64,000 nucleotides of DNA from Prochlorococcus marinus XMU1410 (lineage in GTDB: Bacteria; Cyanobacteriota; Cyanobacteriia; PCC-6307; Cyanobiaceae), in contig NZ_JAAORH010000001.1 of the NCBI RefSeq assembly GCF_017696085.1, positions 620,001-684,000 on the forward strand. Direction: 5' to 3'. Position numbers and translations under genes: made by a program. Below are positions 34,347 through 44,583 of the stretch, piece after piece. A model generated the notes under the pieces. That model was not told the DNA's origin and made no database searches. It saw only the letters and a list, made by a program, of their open reading frames with translations. Numbering within the stretch: position 1 is the first letter of the stretch; each line of letters starts with the position of its first letter.

Positions 34347-34481
34347 GAAGGATATATTACTACAACTCAACTTTAAAAGATTTTGATATGTTATTGGGTT
34401 TGAAAAATTTTTCAAATTGACAAAACTTATATGGGATTCAAAAAAGATCGTATTGTATAATGTAAAGAATATAAAGGAAAT

Positions 34482-34679
34482 ATGAGTGCAATTAAGAGAG
34501 AGGAAGTTTGTTCTCACCTTAGATATATAAGGTTAGAGCTTAGAGAGATGCATCAAATGCTCATCAAGGAAGATTTGTTGCCAGATCTTAATGAAGCAAA
34601 GGAAGTACTCGCTCAGCTTGATGCTTTATTGGATTTATTATCAGAAAAAAAAGTAACCAAGATAAAAAGCCAATTTTGA
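34482..34679 (+). CDS. Small helical protein (65 aa), paralogue of 35928-36104
   Basis: The sequence HLRYIRLELREMHQ...LLPDLNEAKEVLAQLDALLDLL aligns with HLKDLRQNLKNMH...LILPKPDDVKKLINKMDELLKLI at 35928-36104: equal spacing, a proline hinge between two helices. Likely a helical hairpin. Function unknown. Confidence 0.6.
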   Translation: MSAIKREEVCSHLRYIRLELREMHQMLIKEDLLPDLNEAKEVLAQLDALLDLLSEKKVTKIKSQF

Positions 34680-34703
34680 GAACTTTTAGTTAAATTGATT
34701 GTA

Positions 34704-34898
34704 TTAAAGATAGTTTGTAGCTGATTCTATTTTTTTTCTATTGTCATGCATCTGTTCTAATTTATTGTAAATTTCTTTAATTTGGATTTGTATTAGATCG
34801 GTCGAATGTATATTACTTAACGCATCTAATGTTGATAGAAGGCTTTCTTTGGCTTCAATTAAATGTCTACATTCTTTACTACCTGCTTCGTATGACAT
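34704..34898 (-). CDS. Small helical protein (64 aa)
   Basis: Two amphipathic helices (RHLIEAKESLLSTLDAL and IQIKEIYNKLEQMHDNRKK). It converges on 34482-34679 and has a comparable hairpin pattern, but alignment is weak. Confidence 0.5.
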   Translation of the reverse strand: MSYEAGSKECRHLIEAKESLLSTLDALSNIHSTDLIQIQIKEIYNKLEQMHDNRKKIESATNYL

Positions 34899-35039
34899 GG
34901 GATCTTAAAAATAATTTATTATCACAAATATATTCAAAATTCTTCCGTATTGCTTGATACGCTTATCAAATCTACGCTTATTTTTGTAATTTTCAATACA
35001 GAATAGGTTATTTTTTTTACTAAAATTTAATAAAAACTT

Positions 35040-35222
35040 ATGCAAGAAAACTTAAATGATTACAAATTTTGTATTAAAGCAGCTTTAGATAACGCAAAAA
35101 AAAGAATTAATCTGCTGAATAATTCTGATAAAGAGTGTGTTATTGAAGAATATAAGGAATGGATAAATGATGGTCTAAATAAACATACTGTTTTACTACT
35201 AAGGGACGATCCGATCATCTAA
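35040..35222 (+). CDS. Small hypothetical protein (60 aa)
   Basis: A helical soluble protein (DYKFCIKAALDNAKKRINLL, EEYKEWINDGLNKH) starting with ATG. No motif recognised. Confidence 0.5.
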   Translation: MQENLNDYKFCIKAALDNAKKRINLLNNSDKECVIEEYKEWINDGLNKHTVLLLRDDPII

Positions 35223-35241
35223 AATGATGTAAAAATATTCT

Positions 35242-35337
35242 CTAATTCTTTCTACTAGAAGTAACCCTAAATAAAAAATAAAGACTTACGATAAAAGTTA
35301 TTAGAAGAACAACAGTTAATGAAGAAAAATTATACAT
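35242..35337 (-). CDS. One-helix membrane peptide (31 aa)
   Basis: Hydrophobic core (LTVVLLITFIVSLYFLF) with a basic tail (RVTSSRKN). Size and pattern match other mini-membrane proteins in this window. Confidence 0.45.
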   Translation of the reverse strand: MYNFSSLTVVLLITFIVSLYFLFRVTSSRKN

Positions 35338-35396
35338 TTCTATATTAATTAAAAAATTTGTTTAACTATAGCAGTTAACTTAAATAAGTCCTTTAT

Positions 35397-35525
35397 TCAT
35401 TTTTCTTTGAAAAGAGAAAGAATAAATTTATTCAAACTTTCTTTTTCTAAAAATATTTTTTTATTCTTATAGGTTTTTAATTTCTTAAAAATTAAATCAA
35501 CTAAGTGTTCTGATTTTGGAGTCAT
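35397..35525 (-). CDS. Small basic helical peptide (42 aa)
   Basis: Lysine-rich amphipathic sequence (HLVDLIFKKLKTYKNKK, LNKFILSLFKEK), ATG start, ten bases after the stop of the lipoprotein gene. Possibly cotranscribed with it. Confidence 0.4.
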   Translation of the reverse strand: MTPKSEHLVDLIFKKLKTYKNKKIFLEKESLNKFILSLFKEK

Positions 35526-35534
35526 ATATTAAAT

Positions 35535-35885
35535 TTATTTTTCCAAAAAATAAATTTTCTCTTCACCTATTTTATCTGGCTGCGTTATTTTACATCCTTT
35601 ATCTTTTTCCATATTACATTCTTTTGTGGCAGGAACAGATTTCCATGTGCAAATTTTTTCTTGGGAATCTTCTTTTAAAATTTTCCATCCATCATCTAAG
35701 TATTCTGAAATACCATCCTCTCCACAAGAAAACTTTATTTCCATTCTTTTCTTTTCTGAATTAGGCTTCTCTTCAATATTTTTTTCAAAATTATTTATGG
35801 GATATTCTTTATTAGTTGATGTCCTACAAGAACTTAAGAAAATTACAATTAGAATTATTTGTGGGAATTTTTTTATTATGTTCAT
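35535..35885 (-). CDS. Putative lipoprotein (116 aa)
   Basis: A signal sequence (KFPQIILIVIFLSSC) with lipobox LSSC predicts lipid attachment at C20. The mature part is polar with further cysteines (KFSCGEDG, KICTWKS, KECNMEKDKGC), probably paired as disulfides outside the cytoplasm. Family unknown. Confidence 0.65.
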   Translation of the reverse strand: MNIIKKFPQIILIVIFLSSCRTSTNKEYPINNFEKNIEEKPNSEKKRMEIKFSCGEDGISEYLDDGWKILKEDSQEKICTWKSVPATKECNMEKDKGCKITQPDKIGEEKIYFLEK

Positions 35886-35927
35886 TTTTTTAAAATTTTG
35901 ATTATTTTAAATCATCTAAATTATAGT

Positions 35928-36104
35928 TTATTTTGATTCTATTAATTTTAATAGTTCATCCATTTTATTTATCAATTTTTTTACATCATCTGGCTTCGGT
36001 AATATTAATTCTTCCGTAACTTCTAAATGCATATTCTTTAAGTTTTGCCTCAAATCTTTTAAGTGCATTTTTACGTTTTCTTTCTTTTGTTCTATATCAT
36101 TCAT
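35928..36104 (-). CDS. Small helical protein (58 aa), paralogue of 34482-34679
   Basis: Starts MNDIEQKKE and aligns along its whole length with the 65-residue protein at 34482-34679, including the central LP hinge. It lies 11 bases after the next upstream gene's stop. Function unknown. Confidence 0.55.
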   Translation of the reverse strand: MNDIEQKKENVKMHLKDLRQNLKNMHLEVTEELILPKPDDVKKLINKMDELLKLIESK

Positions 36105-36115
36105 AGGAATAAAAT

Positions 36116-36490
36116 TTAATTTTTTAAATTTTTTAATTCATAAACTTCTTCGCCACCATAACAAAAATTTGTAGATAACATTTTTATCTCCCTATTATTA
36201 ATTCCAATTGTATTTTTATTTTTAATAATATAATTTTTGGCAATAGCTTCACAATCTAATTTGTTTTTTGTATGTTTAATAACCGGATAAAAATATGCCA
36301 ATGTTGTAATTACAAACAAAAATATTATTAATGATTTTTTATCTTTTTTAATAACTTCTTTAGAAGTCTTTTTGACTTTTAATATTTTTATTAGTAATTT
36401 ATCTGGTAATCCTATTTGGACAAATAATAACTCTACCCACCATGGAAGATCCTTATCTTTCTTTTTCTTTAGCTTTTCGGACGTATTCAT
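36116..36490 (-). CDS. Single-pass membrane protein (124 aa)
   Basis: A basic N-terminal half (EKLKKKKDKDLPWWVELL and many lysines to residue 52) is followed by one helix (SLIIFLFVITTLAYFYPVI) and a C-terminal domain with cysteines (DCEAIAKNYIIKNK, NFCYGGEEVY). The order resembles the 85-residue protein at 8495-8752. Not recognised. Confidence 0.6.
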   Translation of the reverse strand: MNTSEKLKKKKDKDLPWWVELLFVQIGLPDKLLIKILKVKKTSKEVIKKDKKSLIIFLFVITTLAYFYPVIKHTKNKLDCEAIAKNYIIKNKNTIGINNREIKMLSTNFCYGGEEVYELKNLKN

Positions 36491-36680
36491 TTGCTTTGAT
36501 TCATAATTTTGGTTTTTAAACCTCTCTAGAATTAGTGGTTTTTTTTACTCATATCATCCAATGATTTATTTAGGATGTAGAGGATTTATTTTGATTTGGA
36601 AACTATATTTTTATTTTATAAGTTTTAATTTAATTTATCTATGAATTTGAGTATTGTTAATCTGTATTTGAAAATTTTAA

Positions 36681-36950
36681 ATGACAAAAAAAAGAAGAAA
36701 GTTAAATAAAGAGTTTGAAAGGAAAATATATTCATCAAAAAAAAATGTCGAATTAGTATTAGCAAAAATCTATGATATCGATGATGAAGACATACAAAAA
36801 GAATATATAAGCGCATTTAATAAAGTGGTTAACCTATATGATGAATTAAAAGAAGATTATGACCGACAAGGATTTTCTGATAATTCAGAAGAACTTCTCA
36901 CAAACTATAAAAATGCTTTTAATCTTTTCGAATCAGAATTTGAAATTTAA
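36681..36950 (+). CDS. Small helical protein (89 aa)
   Basis: Basic N terminus (TKKRRKLNKEFERK) and an acidic helical remainder (IYDIDDEDIQKEYISAF). No domain recognised; charge asymmetry might suit RNA or protein binding. Confidence 0.55.
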   Translation: MTKKRRKLNKEFERKIYSSKKNVELVLAKIYDIDDEDIQKEYISAFNKVVNLYDELKEDYDRQGFSDNSEELLTNYKNAFNLFESEFEI

Positions 36951-36963
36951 ATTTAATTTCTAA

Positions 36964-37170
36964 TTACCGTTTATAATTTGTTACTGGTATTTCAATTGGC
37001 TTTCCTTTTTGGAGATCAGATCTTTTCTCTTGTAAATTTTTGATACATAAAGATACCCTTTTTTCCTTTGCGCAAAATCTTTTTATTTGATAGTCAGAAA
37101 GTGATATTGATGCATTACTAAATGAAAAAAAGGATAATAAAAACATAGAAAAATTTAATACCGATTTCAT
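36964..37170 (-). CDS. Small secreted protein (68 aa)
   Basis: Signal peptide (KSVLNFSMFLLSFFSFSNA) followed by a short mature part with two cysteines (KRFCAKEKRVSLCIKNL). Likely periplasmic. Unknown family. Confidence 0.6.
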   Translation of the reverse strand: MKSVLNFSMFLLSFFSFSNASISLSDYQIKRFCAKEKRVSLCIKNLQEKRSDLQKGKPIEIPVTNYKR

Positions 37171-37210
37171 TTATTCCCTCCTGACTATTTTGTAGTTTTC
37201 TTTAGTTTAA

Positions 37211-37489
37211 TTACTTTTTATTATAGATATCTATAATTTTCTTTAATTCGTCTTTACTTAAATCAGTTGAAATGAAAACTTCTTGGGCTGTTTTACCCTT
37301 TCTTGCTATTGCTTTATATCCGTTTATAGTTTTCACTGACAATCTAATTATCAATTTAGAAGATCTTCCCCTGGCTCTTGAAATAGCAGCTGGAGTTATA
37401 GTCTTAATATTAATGTCCAGTGCTAACTTTTGGAGTATTGGAATAAGACCTTCTATATTTGTACTATGATTTAAAACTAATCTTCCCAA
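37211..37489 (-). CDS. DUF2103 protein, predicted metal-binding (92 aa)
   Basis: Matches the cyanobacterial DUF2103 pattern: MGRLVLNHSTNIEGLIPILQ at the N terminus, TITPAAISRARGRSSKL, and YKAIARKGKTAQEVFI. The family is annotated as a predicted metal-binding protein without proven role. It stands next to the petN locus, transcribed away from it. Confidence 0.8.
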   Translation of the reverse strand: MGRLVLNHSTNIEGLIPILQKLALDINIKTITPAAISRARGRSSKLIIRLSVKTINGYKAIARKGKTAQEVFISTDLSKDELKKIIDIYNKK

Positions 37490-37604
37490 TTTTTATTTAT
37501 CTTAATTATATTGAGAAAATTTTGTTTCTGAGAAATTAACTTTAGCTTTAAAATGATTATAAATTTTGAAGTTCTGTTATATTTATATCAGCTATTTAAA
37601 TTTT

Positions 37605-37706
37605 ATGATCTTTCAAATAGGATGGGCAGCATTGGCTGCAATTTTTACTTTCTCAATTGCCATGGTTGTTTGGGGAAGAAATGGTGATGGTTCCATTGAT
37701 ATATGA
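37605..37706 (+). CDS. petN: Cytochrome b6f complex subunit PetN
   Basis: PetN is a one-helix subunit needed for assembly and stability of the cytochrome b6f complex in the thylakoid. The 33-residue product has the family core [20 protein letters not shown], close to PetN from other cyanobacteria, and an extended acidic tail. Its stop overlaps the next ATG. Confidence 0.9.
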
Positions 37707-37843
37707 TTTCATTTTTAACTTATGAAGTCTATTTAACTAAATATCTAATCCTAACATCTTTTGTTTTGCTCATATTCATAACATTCGCTGTAATTTATAT
37801 ATCCTACGTCTCTTGGAAAGATAAAAAAAGATTAAAAAAATAG
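37703..37843 (+). CDS. One-helix membrane peptide coupled to petN (46 aa)
   Basis: ATG at 37703 overlaps the petN stop (ATATGA), so translation is coupled. One helix ([19 protein letters not shown]) ends in a basic tail (WKDKKRLKK). Tight coupling to petN hints at a thylakoid role, which is inference. Confidence 0.55.
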
Positions 37844-37846
37844 GTA

Positions 37847-38503
37847 TTATTTTTTTTGTTCCTTTTTCTTATCTTTAATTCTTAGCTCTTCAATTAATTC
37901 TTTTGCTTGTTTCATTTTTGATATACTGCTTTTATAAATTCCAATATCTTTTTCTGCTTTATTAGCAGATAAGTTTAATTTTTCAAAAATATCATAAATC
38001 ATCTTATTATTCTCTGATTCATCTTTATCTTTAAGATCTTGGGAATTTGAAATTAATATATATATTGATAAGTTCAAAATCCTTGAAGGATAAAGTTTAG
38101 AATTGCTTTTTTCTACTAATAATTTCAAAATATCTTTAGATGTTTTATCCTTGAATTCCTTTTGAGATTTTTGAGATATTTCATTAATTTCCTTCGCTTC
38201 AAAATTTGTAGAACTGCATAAAGATTCAAAAAGTAGATCCAAGTGTTTTTCAGGTTGATATCCTTTCATTAATTCTTTGAATGTTTCGGTGAGACCAACA
38301 CAAAAGAGATAATCTTGCGTAAATTCATTTTGATGGTTTAGAAGATTAAGTTCGACAAGCATTTCATCAACTATTCTTTTATATAAACCTGGAATGACGT
38401 AAGGGAATTTTTCATGAAATAACTTTTTGCTATCTGAAACAGTCAATTTTTCTTTCAATTTTTTATATGTAAACCTTAATAAGGTTAGCGTATGTTGACT
38501 CAA
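37847..38503 (-). CDS. psb29: Photosystem II biogenesis protein Psb29/Thf1
   Basis: Psb29 (Thf1) supports photosystem II assembly and controls the abundance of FtsH proteases at the thylakoid. Family landmarks are [20 protein letters not shown] near 35, [22 protein letters not shown] near 65 and [15 protein letters not shown]-terminal coiled coil rich in K and E is typical. The ftsH gene lies 0.6 kb away, in functional agreement. Confidence 0.9.
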   Translation of the reverse strand: MSQHTLTLLRFTYKKLKEKLTVSDSKKLFHEKFPYVIPGLYKRIVDEMLVELNLLNHQNEFTQDYLFCVGLTETFKELMKGYQPEKHLDLLFESLCSSTNFEAKEINEISQKSQKEFKDKTSKDILKLLVEKSNSKLYPSRILNLSIYILISNSQDLKDKDESENNKMIYDIFEKLNLSANKAEKDIGIYKSSISKMKQAKELIEELRIKDKKKEQKK

Positions 38504-38538
38504 TATCGTTAATATCTAATAAACAGATAAATATTATT

Positions 38539-39126
38539 ATGATCCCTTTAGTATTAGAAGAATCCGGCGGTAGTGAAAGAGTCTTTGATATTTATTCAAG
38601 ACTTTTAAGAGAGAGAATAATCTTTTTGGGAGAACAAGTTACTAGTGAAACTGCTAATAGAATTGTTGCTCAATTATTGTTCCTTGAAGCAGAGGACCCA
38701 GATAAGGATATTTATATGTACATAAATTCACCAGGCGGATCAGTATATGATGGATTGGGTATCTTTGACACAATGCAACATGTTAAGCCTGATATTCATA
38801 CAGTTTGTGTAGGTTTAGCAGCTAGTATGGGCGCATTTTTGCTTGCTGCAGGTACTAAAGGTAAAAGAAGCAGCCTTAGACATTCAAGAATAATGATTCA
38901 TCAACCACTTGGTGGCGCTAGAGGACAAGCAAGTGATATAAGAATTCAAGCAGATGAAATTTTGTTCTTAAAAGAACGACTTAATACTGAATTATCAGAG
39001 AGAACTGGAAAAGATTATGAAACTATTAAAGAAGATACTGATAGAGATTTTTATATGTCACCGAACGAAGCTGTTGAGTACGGTTTAATTGATCTGGTAC
39101 TAGATAAGAAACCTATTAAAGTCTAA
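38539..39126 (+). CDS. clpP: ATP-dependent Clp protease proteolytic subunit
   Basis: ClpP is the barrel-forming serine protease fed by ClpC or ClpX. The catalytic triad is S96 (GLAASMGAF), H121 (IMIHQPLGG) and D170 (TDRDFYMS). Length 195 is standard, and the N terminus ([17 protein letters not shown]) is that of the active ClpP type. Convergent with ftsH by four bases of overlap. Confidence 0.96.
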   Translation: MIPLVLEESGGSERVFDIYSRLLRERIIFLGEQVTSETANRIVAQLLFLEAEDPDKDIYMYINSPGGSVYDGLGIFDTMQHVKPDIHTVCVGLAASMGAFLLAAGTKGKRSSLRHSRIMIHQPLGGARGQASDIRIQADEILFLKERLNTELSERTGKDYETIKEDTDRDFYMSPNEAVEYGLIDLVLDKKPIKV

Positions 39127-41036
39127 CTTAATAATTGAGGTGTTCTTTCTTTCTCAGGAATTTTGGTGTACTTGGAAAGAATATTTACAAATTCATCACC
39201 ATCTAATGTTTCTTTTTCGATTAATAGGTCAACTATCTTATCCATAGCTTTTCTATTTTTGCTAACTATATCGTAAGTTTCTTTATAACATTCCTTGACC
39301 ATTACTCTCACACTTTCATCTATTTGTTTTGAGATTGAATCAGAAACTTCACTTCTAGTCATTAAATCTCTACCAACAAATACTTCTTGATTACCACTTT
39401 CTAAAGCTATAGGACCTAAATTACTCATTCCAAATCTGGTAACCATTTGACGGGCCATGGAAGCAACCTGTTGAAAATCACCTCCTGCTCCAGTTGTAAT
39501 TTCACCTTGTCCGAAAACTACATCTTCAGCAGCTCTGCCTCCTAAAGCACCCATTATTCTAGCTTTTAGTTGAGCTCTGCTGACAAGTGTTTGTTCATCG
39601 TCTGGTGTAAACCAAGTTAATCCTTTAGCCTGACCTCTTGGAATAACGGTCACTTTTTGAACAGGATCATGTGCCTTTACAAGTGAACCTATTAGAGCAT
39701 GGCCAACTTCATGATAAGCAATTAATCTCTTGCTTCTACCATCTGTTAATGGAGAACCTTCCATTCCTGCAACAATCCTATCTACAGAATCATCAATTTC
39801 TGAAATACTAATAGAATCTTTTCTCCGCCTAGCAGTTAATATAGCAGCCTCATTTAATAAATTTGCTAAATCTGCTCCAGTAAACCCTGGTGTTCTTCTC
39901 GCAATGCTTTCAAGAGTTAAATCCTCTTGAAGTTTTTTATTCCTAGCATGAACTTCCAAGATTGATAATCTACCCTTGATATCAGGCGCATCTACAGTTA
40001 CCTGTCTATCAAATCTACCAGGTCTCATTAGAGCAGAGTCTAAAACATCAGGCCTGTTTGTGGCTGCAATAATTATTATGCCACTATTACCTTCAAAACC
40101 ATCCATTTCAGTAAGTAATTGGTTGAGAGTTTGTTCTCTCTCATCATTACCTCCACCAATGCCTGCACCTCTTTGTCTTCCTACAGCATCGATTTCATCA
40201 ATAAAAATTAAACATGGACTATTCTCTTTAGCTCTTTTGAAAAGGTCTCTAACTCTACTAGCACCAACACCAACAAACATTTCAACAAACTCAGAACCTG
40301 ATAGTGAGAAAAATGGTACACCTGCTTCACCTGCAATTGCTTTTGCTAAAAGGGTTTTACCAGTACCAGGAGGTCCTACCAATAAAACGCCTTTTGGAAT
40401 TCTTGCTCCTACAGAAGTAAATTTTTCTGGTTTTTTTAGAAAAGTGACAACTTCTTGCAGATCTTGTTTTGCTTCATTAACTCCTGCAACATCATCGAAA
40501 ACAACTCCTGTTTCAGCTTCCATTGCAAATCTGGCCTTTGTTTTTCCAAACTGCATTGCCTGGCCAGGACCTCCAGGCATACCGTTTGACCTCCTTGCCA
40601 ACAATATTAAACCTCCAATCAAGATGGCTGGGAATAGTAAATTACCCAAAATTCCTAATGCAGGAGGTGCTGTTTTAACTGGATGAACGTCAAAACTAAT
40701 TCCCTCATTTTTTAGAATATTTATAAGTTCTGGTGTTAAGCCTGGAAGATCTACACGCAACCTCTGAACTTTATTATCTAAATCCGAATCTATTGTCTCT
40801 ATTACTGCATTTCTACCTCCCTCAAAAATATCAACAGATGTAACCCTTCCTGAATTAATGTAATCTAAAAATCTGCCGTAACTAACCCTTGCTACAGCAG
40901 TATTTCTTGGTGCAACAGTAGTCCCATTAGATTTTAGTGAATCAACATTGCTTGAAGATAAAAATTGGTAGGAAAGCGCAATTACTAAAAGAATAGGTAA
41001 AGCCCATAAAATTATTGTTTTAAATTTCTGATTCAT
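39123..41036 (-). CDS. ftsH: ATP-dependent zinc metalloprotease FtsH
   Basis: FtsH degrades damaged membrane proteins, notably D1 of photosystem II in cyanobacteria. Two N-terminal membrane helices (about residues 7-25 and 127-147) precede the AAA domain with Walker A GPPGTGKT (221-228), Walker [11 protein letters not shown], the second region of homology, and the zinc motif HEVGH at 442-446. At 637 residues it is full length and resembles the thylakoid FtsH2 group. Confidence 0.97.
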   Translation of the reverse strand: MNQKFKTIILWALPILLVIALSYQFLSSSNVDSLKSNGTTVAPRNTAVARVSYGRFLDYINSGRVTSVDIFEGGRNAVIETIDSDLDNKVQRLRVDLPGLTPELINILKNEGISFDVHPVKTAPPALGILGNLLFPAILIGGLILLARRSNGMPGGPGQAMQFGKTKARFAMEAETGVVFDDVAGVNEAKQDLQEVVTFLKKPEKFTSVGARIPKGVLLVGPPGTGKTLLAKAIAGEAGVPFFSLSGSEFVEMFVGVGASRVRDLFKRAKENSPCLIFIDEIDAVGRQRGAGIGGGNDEREQTLNQLLTEMDGFEGNSGIIIIAATNRPDVLDSALMRPGRFDRQVTVDAPDIKGRLSILEVHARNKKLQEDLTLESIARRTPGFTGADLANLLNEAAILTARRRKDSISISEIDDSVDRIVAGMEGSPLTDGRSKRLIAYHEVGHALIGSLVKAHDPVQKVTVIPRGQAKGLTWFTPDDEQTLVSRAQLKARIMGALGGRAAEDVVFGQGEITTGAGGDFQQVASMARQMVTRFGMSNLGPIALESGNQEVFVGRDLMTRSEVSDSISKQIDESVRVMVKECYKETYDIVSKNRKAMDKIVDLLIEKETLDGDEFVNILSKYTKIPEKERTPQLLS

Positions 41037-41143
41037 TAATTTGTTGGAAGCTAATTGAAATATTGTAGAATGAATCCATGCATTTCGTTGATATTTTCTC
41101 TAACTTTGTGCCTATACTACTCTTTAATGTATCCAATTTATAA

Positions 41144-41353
41144 ATGAAATTTGAGATCAACGATAAGGTTAAATTGATTGCGCCAGTGTCTTACTTGAAG
41201 ACTTCAGAAAATATGCCGATGTTAAGACCTCCTGATCTAGTAGCAATTGATGAAATTGGAGAAATCCTATCAATCAAATCCCCAGATACTGTTGAAGTAA
41301 AGTTTAGAAGAGGTTCGTTTTTAATAGATATTGATAAGATTGAGAAAAACTAA
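41144..41353 (+). CDS. sipA: SipA-like protein (DUF3148)
   Basis: The 69-residue sequence has the DUF3148 pattern: KVKLIAPVSYLKT, MPMLRPPDLV and VEVKFRRGSFLIDI. SipA of this family binds the histidine kinase NblS and modulates its light and nutrient signalling; plant CRR42 is related. A small SH3-like beta barrel is expected. Orthology to SipA is by pattern only. Confidence 0.75.
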   Translation: MKFEINDKVKLIAPVSYLKTSENMPMLRPPDLVAIDEIGEILSIKSPDTVEVKFRRGSFLIDIDKIEKN

Positions 41354-41354
41354 C

Positions 41355-42572
41355 TTAAAAGTTTTTCTTCCACCTATTAGAAATTTCTAAACATATTTTT
41401 TCATTTCCCGAAATACTCAGAAAAGGTTTTGAAAAATATTTATAAGTTAATTTAAGAATATCTAACGAAGATATTTCATCTATTTTTGAATTTAAATCAA
41501 TCTCAGAAATTGGTGAAATACCATAACTAATCAATTGTATCTTTCTCTGTAAAATTTCATCTAGTGATTGATTCCCTAATAGAAAAGAACCTTTTAGTTT
41601 TTCTTTTGCTAAAAATATTTCAGCATCAGTCAAAGGAGAAAAAAGTAAGTTTTTCCATAGTGTTGATAAAAGCTCAAAAGCAAAAAGGGCTTGCTTATTA
41701 GATACTGATAAATAAATTAAAAATGGTGCATTCCCATTCCTGATAGGATAGTAAACACCTAAATCGTAAGTAATACCATATTTTTCTCTAAAAAGTTTAA
41801 ATAAAGCAGCGCTCATTCCATAAGATAAATATGACTCCAAAACCTTAAGTGGCAAATATTCACTACTTCTTCGAGAGCAAGTTTGGTCCCCCACCATTAT
41901 GATTGTTTGATTTGAATCATTATTAATGTAATCAAATCTATCCATATTACTTAAATTATGATTTACACGTCCTGATTTTTCTCTTGGGATTTTTTTTTCT
42001 AATGTTCCAAAATTTTCTGCATTTATTGCGGGATTATTTGAAATTAAATACTTTTCTCTATTTTTTAAATTTTTAAACTCAAGCAAAACATCTTTATAGG
42101 TAATCTTTGAGACATCATTAGCATTGCCAATTGTGTTAAAAGCATAAGGATGATTTGAGTAAACAATTTTTCTCCATTTTTCAAAACAGATATTGAATGG
42201 ATTCTCTTTTTCTTTTTTAATGTAATTAATAGAAGATTTTTTTACTTTTTTAAATTCAGTTTCCGAGAGTATTGGCTTATTAATCATTAAATCTAATAAG
42301 GGGAATAATTTGCTGAAATGTTCATTTAGGGATTTAATACTTATTGAAATACCATCTTCAAATATTTCTTGATTTAATTCTGCTCCATAGGACTCAATAT
42401 ACTCAGAGAGAGTAAAATTGTTAAAACCTTCACATCCTCTGGTAAGTAATGAGCAAAGGATCTTGTTTATCCCTTTTTTGCCAGTACTATCCATATCACT
42501 ACCCCCTTTAATCCAAATAGAAGCAGTTGAAAAATTCCTTTTTTTATTATTTACAAAATATCTTTTTAACAT
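41355..42572 (-). CDS. M16-family peptidase-like subunit lacking the zinc motif
   Basis: The 405-residue protein has the M16 fold (SIWIKGGSDMDSTGKKGINKIL, GYDL-type YGITYDLGVYYPIRNG, later helix repeats), but the position of HxxEH is occupied by NKILC. It is presumably the non-catalytic partner of the adjacent M16 protein. The start overlaps its partner's stop by seven bases, consistent with a heteromer made from one transcript. Confidence 0.85.
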   Translation of the reverse strand: MLKRYFVNNKKRNFSTASIWIKGGSDMDSTGKKGINKILCSLLTRGCEGFNNFTLSEYIESYGAELNQEIFEDGISISIKSLNEHFSKLFPLLDLMINKPILSETEFKKVKKSSINYIKKEKENPFNICFEKWRKIVYSNHPYAFNTIGNANDVSKITYKDVLLEFKNLKNREKYLISNNPAINAENFGTLEKKIPREKSGRVNHNLSNMDRFDYINNDSNQTIIMVGDQTCSRRSSEYLPLKVLESYLSYGMSAALFKLFREKYGITYDLGVYYPIRNGNAPFLIYLSVSNKQALFAFELLSTLWKNLLFSPLTDAEIFLAKEKLKGSFLLGNQSLDEILQRKIQLISYGISPISEIDLNSKIDEISSLDILKLTYKYFSKPFLSISGNEKICLEISNRWKKNF

Positions 42573-43816
42573 TTACCAGGGGATGCAATTAAAGTGAATT
42601 TTTCTCCACTTATATATTTTGTGATCTCTTTGAAGTTATCCAAGTCATTCCAATAATTTAAATGACTCTCTAAATTATTGATTGAAGATTTTCTCCCCCA
42701 AAGAAGTTCATTTCCAAAGAATGAAGAGAGTTGTGTAGATGTCTCTAAATTAAAGATATAATTACTTTTCACAATATTTATAGCTTTTTTTATTTCATCC
42801 AATGACAAGGCTTCACAATTTAAGATCTCATCTATTGTTTTATTAATTTGCTTTTCTACTAAATCAATATCTTTCGACTCACAACTTGCTTCCATTATAA
42901 ATAATCCTCCTAATTCTCCAGCATTTACATCTACATATACCGATTCAACAAGATTGCTATCTTCTTTTAAAACTTTAACTAATCTGCTGTTTCTTCCAAC
43001 AGAGAGTATTGATGCTAATATCTCTAGTCCAATAATATTTTTTTGATCATTTAGGTTTGGGATAAACCAAGCCATAAATATTCTTGAAAACTCTAAATTA
43101 TTAAACTTAACTGACTCTCTGCCATTCCTAATTTTTAAAGAAGGTTTATTTTTTAGATTTATTAAATTTGGACTTTCTTTTATGCCAGATAGATCACTTT
43201 TTTCAAAAGTTTTATAAATTTCTTCAGAGAGATTCCCAGCAATTGCAATACAAATTTTTTCGGTAGTGTAATGTTTGCTATGAAATTTCACAAGATCTTT
43301 TATCTCTAAGTTTTTAATACTATTTTCAGTTCCCAGAATAGAATTGGCATAATTCGGATTTAACCAAACCCTTTTCAAAAAATAATTAAATAGTCTTTCC
43401 TCAGGCTGATCATTTTGTTGTTTTATTTCATCAATAACTACCCCTTTTTCTTTAATGAATTCATCAGGATTAAAATCTGGAGCAACTACAATATTTGTCA
43501 AAAGAGCAAGTGATTCTTTAAAGTTACTGGGTGGAACTAAGACATGGTAATGTACATCATCATAACCAGTTGAAGCGTTACTTAATCCGCCTAGTGCTTC
43601 GATTTTATTGTCAAACTCACCTGGCATTATTTTGTTAGATCCTTTAAAAATCATATGTTCTAGAAAATGAGCAGTTCCGTTTTTATCAACATCCTCAAAT
43701 GAAGAACCTGCTTTGCACCAAATATCAATGCTTATAAGCGGCAATTCTTTATTATCCACAAACACACATCTAGTTTTGCTTGAATGGATGTAGTAATTAA
43801 CATCTCCTACGTTCAT
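42566..43816 (-). CDS. M16-family zinc peptidase, catalytic subunit
   Basis: Insulinase/processing-peptidase family. The inverted zinc motif HFLEH (H50, E53, H54) and a downstream conserved glutamate in the EIKQQNDQPEER helix are present. Length 416. It probably degrades peptides inside the cell or processes precursors; the substrate is unknown. Upstream and divergent of pcyA with a 41-base gap. Confidence 0.88.
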   Translation of the reverse strand: MNVGDVNYYIHSSKTRCVFVDNKELPLISIDIWCKAGSSFEDVDKNGTAHFLEHMIFKGSNKIMPGEFDNKIEALGGLSNASTGYDDVHYHVLVPPSNFKESLALLTNIVVAPDFNPDEFIKEKGVVIDEIKQQNDQPEERLFNYFLKRVWLNPNYANSILGTENSIKNLEIKDLVKFHSKHYTTEKICIAIAGNLSEEIYKTFEKSDLSGIKESPNLINLKNKPSLKIRNGRESVKFNNLEFSRIFMAWFIPNLNDQKNIIGLEILASILSVGRNSRLVKVLKEDSNLVESVYVDVNAGELGGLFIMEASCESKDIDLVEKQINKTIDEILNCEALSLDEIKKAINIVKSNYIFNLETSTQLSSFFGNELLWGRKSSINNLESHLNYWNDLDNFKEITKYISGEKFTLIASPGKC

Positions 43817-43833
43817 TTCGTTTCTCTCTTTAA

Positions 43834-44582
<749 letters not shown>

Positions 44583-44583
<1 letters not shown>

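Noticed and set aside
39976-40686. 236-codon frame antisense to ftsH
   Set aside because: It mirrors the conserved AAA domain of ftsH; its serine- and proline-rich content is typical of antisense shadows.
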